Source: an uncultured bacterium (GTDB lineage: Bacteria > Bacillota_I > Bacilli_A > RFN20 > CAG-826). Taken from it: DNA of 59,182 bases. Made by a program: the position numbers and the translations under genes. The notes under the pieces were generated by a model. That model was not told where the DNA came from and searched no databases. It saw only the letters and a program-made list of their open reading frames with translations. The stretch covers positions 1 through 59,182 of the forward strand of contig CASFZJ010000015.1 of NCBI GenBank assembly GCA_949299165.1. Reading direction: 5' to 3'. This document shows, in pieces, positions 52,277 to 59,182 of the stretch; the first letter of the stretch is position 1, and each line of letters begins with the position of its first letter.

Positions 52277-52876
52277 ATGTTTAAAAAGAGATTTCACCAT
52301 TTTATAACAGCATTATTGCCTCTAACGTTTATAACGCTAGGTTTTTCAACTTTTTCGATTGCGGAAAACGCATTAAATAAAAATTTTGACATTGAAACTC
52401 AAACTGGCTCTTTTAGTTCTTTTTTATTTGAAAGGAAGAGCGCAACAATTTTTGGTTTTTGCCATAATGGTTTCGTAAAAGACGGGAAATTGACGGAAAC
52501 GGGACTCATTACCTATTATTTAGATTTAGATCTAAGCAAAATTAATACTGAAGATTATGTGAAAAATAATGATCTTGTATTGCAAGCTGAACTAATAGAA
52601 ACTGGAATTGCAAATTTTATATCTAATGAGCGTTTAGTAAATACTAGAGTTTTGTTTTTGGGGAAAGAGCAATTAGGTTCTAATCAACTTTCGGACAATA
52701 CTATCTTGTCATCTTTTGTATTAACAGGTGTTGACCAACAAAGTGTAATATCTATTGATCTGATTTATGAATTTAAACTAACAGAAACAGATAATTGTTT
52801 AAATTTGTATAATCTAATGTCGAATTATAATTCTCCGACAAGATTTGATTTGGGAGCGAATATTTTAAAATTATGA
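52277..52876 (+). CDS. Right small TasA-like protein
   Basis: A 199-residue exported protein, counterpart of the left one: signal with GFSTF (22-26) and a mature start ENALNKNFDIETQTGSF, resembling TasA/camelysin. I chose the ATG at 52277 over a TTG at 52271. No ribosome binding site is visible, as in the left counterpart, which is notable because most genes here have one. It overlaps the next gene by the four bases ATGA. Transcription from 52243 seems likely in the present orientation. Confidence 0.72.
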   Translation: MFKKRFHHFITALLPLTFITLGFSTFSIAENALNKNFDIETQTGSFSSFLFERKSATIFGFCHNGFVKDGKLTETGLITYYLDLDLSKINTEDYVKNNDLVLQAELIETGIANFISNERLVNTRVLFLGKEQLGSNQLSDNTILSSFVLTGVDQQSVISIDLIYEFKLTETDNCLNLYNLMSNYNSPTRFDLGANILKL

Positions 52877-55809
52877 AAAGAAATTTATTTCTTAAGATAA
52901 TGTTATTTTTTGTTACTTTGATATTATGTATACCAATTAGTTTTTCGGCTTTTATCGTTAATCAAGTTCAATCCGAAACTATAAAACCTACATATGAAAA
53001 TACCGGATATGTTTGTTATAACAAAAACACAGGTCAAAAATATACAAAAATTAACGCTGCTCTTTCAGATGCTAAAAATGGGGATTTTGTTTATTTAGTT
53101 TCAGGAACGCCTGATAAACCATCGATAATTAATTGCAACGAAGATTTATTAATAGAAGAAGGTGTTACGTTTATTATCCCTTACTTGAATGAAGAATATA
53201 TAAATAGTGATTTTTCTAAAGCTAAAGTTGATGCAATTTTAACAACAACATTAAACATTTATGGTGATATAACTATTGAGGGAAGACTTATTTTAGGAGG
53301 CGGAGTTTATCTACGTGGATTAGGAGGAAATTATTCTAAATTATCTCTGTCTGATAAAAGTCAGATTAACGTATGTGATGGTGGGCTTTTTGAATGTTAT
53401 GGGGTGGTTAATGAAATAAATCCTAATAATAATGGATCCAAAACCGAAATAAGCGGCAAGAATTTAATTGGTGATAATGGTGTTTATGATAATTCAAATG
53501 ATTTAGATAGACTAATCCATCTAGAATACGGCAGCCAACTCATAACGACTTTTTATAATGAAAATATGTCTAATTCAGGGACTGAATTAAAATCTCTTCT
53601 TGAAAATCTTGTATGCCCATTTAATTTATATACTTTTAATAACTTACAAACTTATGTAAAAATCGACTATGGTGCAAAACTTTTAACTAAAATTCGTTTT
53701 AGTTTTAGCGGAGTTAACGTTGATGAAAATGTCGAACTTGTTACAGCGAATGGTCTGTTTAGAATAAAAGATGTTAACTCCTACATGGGTATAGAATATT
53801 GCAATTCATCGTTAACAAGGTTATACATTTTCGGAAATTTGGATGTCGGGAAAATTATTTTGGAACTTCCGTCGTATGCAAATATAGTATTCGGAACAAA
53901 TATCATTGATACTTCAAATTATTTTCTTCCTTTGCATTACAAATTTAACCTTTTTACATTCGGAAATGGTGTGGTAAATGTTCCTTATAATGTAAAACTT
54001 TTACCGGGTGCAGTTTTCAAAATAGGGAGTGGAACTAATGTGATTATCGGAGATAATGCTGGCGTTAGTGTTTTTTCTGGTGGTACTTTTGCTTGGCAAT
54101 CCACAGGAGTTGATTATGGTAATATTAATAAAGATGCACTTTTAATTAATAATGGTTCCTTAATTTTAAATGCTGATACCTCAAAATTAGGTGGAAAAAT
54201 ATTAACTGAGTCAACGGATGAAACCGCGATTGTTGATGTCTCAAGAATCACTGATCAAAATAGTTTTACTCTTACAACAATAGAAGGTAAAAATACTAGT
54301 CAAACAGCTACTACAATTTGCAATGCAGATTTTGTGATAGATGATGCAATTCTATCTAAAAATGTAAAAGCCGGAACAATCTTGAAGTCAAATAATTGTT
54401 TGATTAATAACAAGGCTTCTTTTGTAGGCGACTTTGTTGATGTAAATACAATTTCAGTTAACGTAGTTGCAACTGATTATAAATATAAGGTTATCAGTTA
54501 TAGAGTCTATGTTTCTAATGTTGAGAATCCAGCTGCTTCAGAAATGCAGTTAATTTCTACTGAATCCGAAACTACATCTAAATCATTTACCATTGGTAGT
54601 GATCAATATTTCTTAATTGACGTTGATTCCAGAGTCAAAAATATAGAAATCACGAATCCAAAAGGCGAAATTTATGTTGCAAATAAGTGGCTTAAAGCGA
54701 AAGATTTATCGATTAATATAACTCCTAACGAGGGGGTAGCAGTAGCGTTCTATACTACTTCTGTTAGAGGAGCAGGCGCAATGCTTTATGAAGTTTTTGA
54801 ATCATTAGATAACGGAAATAATTTTATTTCATTAGGCAAAAAAGAAACAGGGCCAGATAATAGATTTATTTTAGTAAAAGGTGCTAAGTTTTATGCTGTG
54901 GAAAGTCATAATAATTCTGCAATGGGTTATTATATAAAGAAGGATGTATCAAAATATTTAATTTCGGAAGATGTCATTATATTACCTCAAGTTGTTGATG
55001 ATAACGTTATTATTAACACTGGCCAAATTTTTGATTTCGGAAGTTCGTTTGTTTATGAGGCGACTAATTCTTATACAATTTATTATAAAGGAACTTCTAA
55101 AAATGATATTTGCTTTGATTCAGATACAATTATTCAAACATCATTTAAAGAAAGTAAAAAAGTTAAGGACTTAAAAACCGATGATAAAATTCTTACATAC
55201 AATCATTACAGCGGAAAATTTGAAGAAAAAGAGATTCTTTCTTTAATCAAGCATCCTAAACAATATACAAATCATTTATTACTGAAATTTGAAAACGGAA
55301 ATTGTCTTGATGTCATCGGTTCGCATGAGTTATTTATGATTGAAGATAGAAAATATATTGATATTAATTATTTAAATGTAGAAAGTTTAATTGGTAAATA
55401 TTTTGGTGTTTATGAAAACGGTAAATTCGGGAAGGTAAAGCTTATTGACTATGATACTTATTCGAAATTTGATTATTCTTATTCACTTATATCTAGATAT
55501 AATTTAAACACAATATCAAATAATTTTATAAGCATGACTCCAAATATTGAAGGAACTCATAATTATTTTGAATTAGATGAAAACTTTAATATTATTAAAG
55601 AAAAAATGATTAGTGATATTAACAAATATGGACTTTATTATTATGAAGATTTCGAAAATTTGGTAAGTAAAGAAATATTTGATTATTTTAATTTTAAATA
55701 TTTCAAGGTTTCGATTGGTAAAGGGTTAATGACTTACGAAGAACTTTTATCCTATATATCTGATTTTAATTCTCTTGTTAATGATGGAAGTTGGGAAGGA
55801 ACAAATTAG
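52873..55809 (+). CDS. Right alternative surface protein: signal, strand-rich body, C-terminal Hint domain
   Basis: A 978-residue exported protein with a degenerate SipW-type signal (SFSAF 23-27). Its head (YTKINAALSDAKNGD, VYLVSGTPDKPSII) is clearly related to that of the left Hint protein. A strand-rich body follows. From Cys747 a Hint domain begins (CFDSDTIIQTSFKESKKVKD) with His in VIGSHELFMI, ending with a tail (INKYGLYYYEDFENLVSKEI) homologous to the left one. The body in between is quite different, as expected for antigenic alternatives. No membrane anchor or sortase motif. Confidence 0.78.
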   Translation: MKRNLFLKIMLFFVTLILCIPISFSAFIVNQVQSETIKPTYENTGYVCYNKNTGQKYTKINAALSDAKNGDFVYLVSGTPDKPSIINCNEDLLIEEGVTFIIPYLNEEYINSDFSKAKVDAILTTTLNIYGDITIEGRLILGGGVYLRGLGGNYSKLSLSDKSQINVCDGGLFECYGVVNEINPNNNGSKTEISGKNLIGDNGVYDNSNDLDRLIHLEYGSQLITTFYNENMSNSGTELKSLLENLVCPFNLYTFNNLQTYVKIDYGAKLLTKIRFSFSGVNVDENVELVTANGLFRIKDVNSYMGIEYCNSSLTRLYIFGNLDVGKIILELPSYANIVFGTNIIDTSNYFLPLHYKFNLFTFGNGVVNVPYNVKLLPGAVFKIGSGTNVIIGDNAGVSVFSGGTFAWQSTGVDYGNINKDALLINNGSLILNADTSKLGGKILTESTDETAIVDVSRITDQNSFTLTTIEGKNTSQTATTICNADFVIDDAILSKNVKAGTILKSNNCLINNKASFVGDFVDVNTISVNVVATDYKYKVISYRVYVSNVENPAASEMQLISTESETTSKSFTIGSDQYFLIDVDSRVKNIEITNPKGEIYVANKWLKAKDLSINITPNEGVAVAFYTTSVRGAGAMLYEVFESLDNGNNFISLGKKETGPDNRFILVKGAKFYAVESHNNSAMGYYIKKDVSKYLISEDVIILPQVVDDNVIINTGQIFDFGSSFVYEATNSYTIYYKGTSKNDICFDSDTIIQTSFKESKKVKDLKTDDKILTYNHYSGKFEEKEILSLIKHPKQYTNHLLLKFENGNCLDVIGSHELFMIEDRKYIDINYLNVESLIGKYFGVYENGKFGKVKLIDYDTYSKFDYSYSLISRYNLNTISNNFISMTPNIEGTHNYFELDENFNIIKEKMISDINKYGLYYYEDFENLVSKEIFDYFNFKYFKVSIGKGLMTYEELLSYISDFNSLVNDGSWEGTN

Positions 55810-56120
55810 TAAATCTAAAAAAATTTTTGCTAAATATTCAAGAGATATAAAACCAAATATTTTATATAAAATTTAGATAATTTAGCTAAACTGTAATTCA
55901 GTTAATAATTTGTTTGGACTTCTGACTAATATTAATTATATGTATCATTTAGCTAATTATTGCTCACGCTAAAATATTACATGTTTATGTTGTAAAACTT
56001 ATGATTGAAATCGCGCCTAATAGTGCTGGGAAAGTATTTATTTAGTAAACTATTTTTGCAGAAAAAATCATTATTGACTCTTTTTGCATTTAATTACACT
56101 ATTACTTATATATTGAAACC
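55810..56120. other. Intergenic region, 311 bp, no gene seen
   Basis: AT-rich, with no ORF, repeat or strong hairpin. A possible promoter (TTGACT at 56074, weak -10 near 56097) precedes the membrane gene at 56121. Confidence 0.5.
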
Positions 56121-56741
56121 ATGTCCCCCTTCGAACTCCTCGACCTACTACAAATCATCTTTTGGTCAATAGCTTATATATTGATCATAATTTTTAGTAT
56201 TAAATATAAGAAGTGTTTAATGCCTTTTACTTGTTTAACATTTAATTTTGCTTGGGAAATAATGTCGATGATAAATAGCTTTCCTGATCTTACTTATTTT
56301 GTTTTACGTTTAGTATGGGTTTCTTTAGATCTAGTTATATTAATAGTTCATTTTATTTATGGAAATATAATTATAAATAAAAGAAACTAGTGTTTCTTTT
56401 ATGCTCTTTCAACCTCTTTACCAATATCAGTAACTATTCTATTTATTGTATTAAGTAGGTTCATTTTATATTTTGATTTATATAGTGCATTCGTTATTAA
56501 TGTTTATATGTCTTTAATCTTTTTGCTTCTTATAGGAAGAAGCAAAAAATATGTAAAAGGATTAGTAGCAATTGGTTTATTTAGAATGAGTGGAACATTA
56601 TTTGCTTCAATTACTTATAGTTTTTATGATGGAATTGACTTAGTTATACTTATTTCTGGTTTATTTATATTACTTATTGATTTGATATATGTGTGTTTAT
56701 CAATACAAAACAAAGATGTTGGTTTAATTAGGAGTTCGTGA
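56121..56741 (+). pseudogene. Polytopic membrane protein split by an in-frame TAG
   Basis: Two short hydrophobic ORFs (56121-56390 and 56508-56741) are in the same frame, and the 39 codons between them are open and equally hydrophobic, so they form one 206-codon gene with six or so membrane segments, interrupted by TAG at 56388-56390. The pattern FTCLTFNFAWEIMSM and RLVWVSLDLVILI loosely recalls PaxB-like membrane terpene cyclases; this is weak. The first ~15 codons are C-rich (TCC CCC TTC GAA CTC CTC), unlike the rest of the window. Either a nonsense mutation, a readthrough gene or a sequence error. Confidence 0.65.
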
Positions 56742-56991
56742 TTGAGTTTATTATATTGATAATCTTTTGAGTTTGTAGAAATGTTTGTGAAGATGAAGTG
56801 GAATGATTTAAAGAAGATTTCGGCGTATTTGACCACCTTTATTCAATGGAAGTTTTAATCAAAAAAAGATAAACGCAATTCAAGTTTTAAAATTTTAATT
56901 GGTAAGATATAAATTGTCGAAAACTTCAAAGAGAAGTGCCCAAACTTACCATTTCTTTACAATTCATTTAATGAAAAAATACCTTAATTCA

Positions 56992-57000
56992 TGATAAAAT
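56992..57000 (+). promoter_or_regulatory. Extended -10 promoter of the NatAB-like genes; candidate leaderless start
   Basis: TGATAAAAT ending 6 bp before the ATG at 57007, leaving no leader for a ribosome binding site. Same context as the promoter at 52235. Confidence 0.5.
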
Positions 57001-57006
57001 ATCTCC

Positions 57007-57780
57007 ATGATTGATTTAGAAGTTAAAGGAATATCAAAGCGCTTTAAGTTAAGCAAAAAGCAACAAAAAACTAATAAGACGAGTAGTGAATATTTAGTCG
57101 CACTAAAAGATTTTTCCATCTCTTTAAAAGAAGGAGAAATTTATGGACTTCTTGGTCCTAACGGAGCAGGTAAAACAACTGCTTTAAGAATAATCTCTTC
57201 TCTTATTAAAGCAGACACAGGAGAAATATTACTTAATGGGGAAGATATATATAAAGATATATATGGTTATCGTAAGAAAGTAGGGTTTTTAACGAGTGAA
57301 CTAAAACTAGATGATTTCTTTACGCCAGATTATACCTTTACTTATATGTCTCGTTTATATGGATTAGATGAAGAAAAGATTAAAGAAAACAAAGAGAAAC
57401 TTTTTGCTAGGTTTGGTATTAATTCATTTAAAGATGTTAAGATTCATGATCTTTCTACTGGTATGAAGCAAAAAGTTTCACTTGCAATTTCTTTATGTAA
57501 TGATCCAGATATCATCATTTTTGATGAACCAACAAATGGACTTGATATAGTTGCTAGCAAAGACGTAGAAGACTATCTTCTTTCACTAAAAAAAGAAAAC
57601 AAGACTATTCTTATTTCAACTCATATTCTTTCAATCATTGAAAAACTTTGCGACAAAGTCGCAATCATTTTAAAAGGTAAATTAATAGTGGAAGGCGATT
57701 TGAAAGAGTTAACAAGTAAAGAAAGTTTGGATGATCTTTTCTTTAGACTTTATAAGGAGCATGGCGATGAAGAATATTAA
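57007..57780 (+). CDS. natA: ABC transporter ATP-binding protein, NatA-like
   Basis: A 257-residue ATPase: Walker A GLLGPNGAGKTTAL, signature LSTGMKQKV, Walker B IIIFDEPTNGLD, and switch His in STHIL. Similar to NatA of the NatAB sodium exporter, although related ATPases export other substrates. Its end overlaps the permease start by 14 bp. It probably starts from a leaderless transcript. Confidence 0.85.
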   Translation: MIDLEVKGISKRFKLSKKQQKTNKTSSEYLVALKDFSISLKEGEIYGLLGPNGAGKTTALRIISSLIKADTGEILLNGEDIYKDIYGYRKKVGFLTSELKLDDFFTPDYTFTYMSRLYGLDEEKIKENKEKLFARFGINSFKDVKIHDLSTGMKQKVSLAISLCNDPDIIIFDEPTNGLDIVASKDVEDYLLSLKKENKTILISTHILSIIEKLCDKVAIILKGKLIVEGDLKELTSKESLDDLFFRLYKEHGDEEY

Positions 57781-58984
57781 AACTATCTTTTTTAAAGAGA
57801 TGAAAAGGTTCTTTACTGAACCTAGAATGCTAGCAGCCTTATTTTTACCAGGTATTATTATTTGTATTATCTATTCTTTACTTGGCTCTTTTATGGAATC
57901 GAGTTTTTCAACCTCTTCTAGTATGCCTTCAAATTATACATATAATATTGCTCTTACTGATAACTATCAAAAAGATGAAAGTGCCACTTCCTTCATTGAG
58001 TTAACATTTGATGAATACTTAAAAGAAAACGAAAAGACCAACAAAGTTAACTATATCGAAATCAAAAAAGAAGAAGTAGAGACATATAAAACTAGAGTAG
58101 TAGAAGGTGAATTTGACCTTCTTGTTTCTTTTGATGATGAATTTGAAAACAAGCTATTTGAACAAAATAGCTCGCAAAAACCTAATATTTCTCTTTTTTA
58201 TAATGGTGCTAATGAAATATCAACCTATACCTATTCAATCGTTTCTTCTTTAGTTAATGCAACTTATACTAATTTTACAGTTAACATTGAAAATAATGCA
58301 CTTGTTGATGCTAATTTAAGTACAGAAAATTTTACATTTAAAAACATCATGAGTTTTGTTATTCCTCTTGTGACGATTTCACTTCTTTTTTCTACTGTTA
58401 TTTCAATTTGTCCAGAGGCAATTGCTGGAGAAAAAGAAAGAGGAACACTTGCTTCTGTTTTAATGACACCTATTAAAAGAAGTGAACTAGCAATTGGTAA
58501 AATCAGTGCTTTAACGATAGTGAGTCTTGCAAGTGGAATAGTTTCCTTTTTAGGACTTATTATCTCTCTTCCTAATTTATATGGAGGAGGAGTAAATCTT
58601 GCTAGTTTATTTTCACCAAGTGCCTTTATCATGCTTTTACTTTTAATCATTACTTCCTTAATCGTTTTTGTAACACTTGGTTTACTTATTTCAACATTTG
58701 CTAAATCAATTAAAGAAGCTGGTTCTTATCTTACGCCTCTTATGACTATCTTAATGATTGCTGCAATCATTCCGTTTAGTGTAGATATGAGCAATATTGG
58801 TTTTGCTTTTATTCCTTTACTCAATATTGTTTCATCAATGAATTTACTTATTAAAGAAACAAGTATGGCCTTACTTGTGCCTTATCTTGCTGTAACTGTT
58901 GTTATTAATTTGGTGATTTCGGGCGTACTTGTATTTATTACCGCTAAGATGTTTAATAGTGAACAAGTGATGTTCCAAAGATAA
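57767..58984 (+). CDS. natB: ABC-2 type permease, NatB-like
   Basis: A 405-residue permease with one N-terminal membrane segment (LAALFLPGIIICIIYSLLG), a ~150-residue extracellular domain, and five or six C-terminal segments including the conserved AGEKERGTLASVLMTPIKR, typical of NatB/YhaP ABC-2 permeases. I chose the ATG at 57767 with AAGGAG seven bases upstream; ATG 57761 sits too close to it. Works with the preceding ATPase; probable Na+ or peptide/drug export. Confidence 0.85.
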   Translation: MKNIKTIFFKEMKRFFTEPRMLAALFLPGIIICIIYSLLGSFMESSFSTSSSMPSNYTYNIALTDNYQKDESATSFIELTFDEYLKENEKTNKVNYIEIKKEEVETYKTRVVEGEFDLLVSFDDEFENKLFEQNSSQKPNISLFYNGANEISTYTYSIVSSLVNATYTNFTVNIENNALVDANLSTENFTFKNIMSFVIPLVTISLLFSTVISICPEAIAGEKERGTLASVLMTPIKRSELAIGKISALTIVSLASGIVSFLGLIISLPNLYGGGVNLASLFSPSAFIMLLLLIITSLIVFVTLGLLISTFAKSIKEAGSYLTPLMTILMIAAIIPFSVDMSNIGFAFIPLLNIVSSMNLLIKETSMALLVPYLAVTVVINLVISGVLVFITAKMFNSEQVMFQR

Positions 58985-59023
58985 TTTTTCTTATTTTCTC
59001 GAATTTTGCGTGGAAAAACTTAA

Positions 59024-59092
59024 TGTAGTTTTGAATGTAGTAGGCATGTAGTTTAGAGTGTAGTACCTATGTAGTTTTGAGTGTAGGGCAAT
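59024..59092. repeat. Three 23-bp direct repeats, each with two TGTAG half-sites
   Basis: Units start at 59024, 59047 and 59070, each beginning TGTAGTTT and with a second TGTAG 12 bp later, so TGTAG recurs six times at alternating 12- and 11-bp steps. It lies between the NatB stop and its terminator. Looks like an iteron-type protein-binding array or an RNA-binding tract. Confidence 0.75.
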
Positions 59093-59113
59093 TGCAAGAA
59101 ACTAAGATATAAA

Positions 59114-59157
59114 GAATTTGCGCAATTATTCAAAAAATGGTTGCGCATTCTTTTTTT
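59114..59157 (+). terminator. Intrinsic terminator after the NatAB-like genes
   Basis: Stem TGCGCAA/TTGCGCA (59119-59125, 59141-59147), extended by GAAT/ATTC with a bulge, followed by seven T's. Confidence 0.8.
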
Positions 59158-59182
59158 ATGTATTGTATAAATCTACAATACA

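Noticed and set aside
56742-57006. Possible transposase remnant before the NatA-like gene
   Set aside because: A 25-codon frame (around 56780) looks slightly more coding-like than its surroundings but matches no family I can name.
1-59182. Mycoplasma-type code with TGA as tryptophan
   Set aside because: TGG is used for Trp throughout and genes end cleanly at TGA (for example 25452 and 23870).

Overview
ORGANISM. The window is very AT-rich and strongly prefers A/T in third codon positions. TGG is used for tryptophan and TGA works as a stop (for example the aldo/keto reductase ending at 25452), so the code is standard and not the Mycoplasma code. Strong AGGAGG-type ribosome binding sites, a SipW-type signal peptidase with TasA/camelysin-like substrates, a glycerophosphodiesterase and nicotinate salvage suggest an uncultured, host-associated Bacilli-like lineage (RF39/Erysipelotrichia/Acholeplasma neighbourhood). 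This assignment is inference. No tRNA or rRNA gene was seen.

LAYOUT. 1-1450: start of an IS607-like TnpA abutting a beheaded ABC-F ATPase. 1551-2900: DUF3990 toxin / helix-turn-helix antitoxin pair with two palindromic operators. 3.2-14.1 kb: MarR-MATE efflux pair, TIGR04076/HAD/CoA-disulfide reductase genes, a glycerate kinase fused to a hypoxanthine-DNA glycosylase, and a compact nicotinate-to-NAD operon (pncB-nadD-nadE). 14.1-17.5 kb (minus): CoA-binding acyl-CoA synthetase subunit, tandem Lrp-like regulator and a membrane XRE regulator. 17.6-21.5 kb: two exported proteins of unknown function. 21.7-28.3 kb: metabolic genes (purine nucleoside phosphorylase, a frameshifted carboxylesterase, GNAT, Fe-S aldo/keto reductase, HAD, MFS, GDPD). 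28.4-30.9 kb: TnpB with a probable omega RNA, then about 1 kb of hairpins and a tandem array of five units, each starting a short, strongly cationic ORF. 31-36 kb: TOTE-type primase-helicase and a GH13 enzyme. 36.1-55.8 kb: a large surface locus. 56-59 kb: an amber-interrupted membrane protein, a NatAB-like ABC pair and a 23-bp tandem repeat.

HOW IT WORKS TOGETHER. The surface locus is the most system-like part. Two SipW-type substrates, SipW, a membrane-anchored McrB-like AAA+ ATPase, a DUF2357-like partner, an ABC transporter, a beta-helix exoprotein and a lipoprotein form one co-directional, tightly packed block behind a structured leader holding a G9 tract. To its right lies a mirror-image module: [Hint-domain surface protein][small TasA-like] <- serine recombinase -> [small TasA-like][Hint-domain surface protein]. 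Identical 16-bp palindrome-containing sites (51431-51446 and 52255-52270) flank the recombinase, and a promoter inside the flanked segment points at the right-hand pair. I read this as a candidate DNA switch choosing between two alternative Hint-domain surface proteins.

The second candidate for a new system is the ~122-bp-period array at 30.15-30.85 kb. Each unit has its own stem-loop just before a conserved leader and a short Lys/Phe-rich ORF, resembling tandem leaderless-bacteriocin/PSM-like or LDR-like toxin arrays but with no family I recognise.
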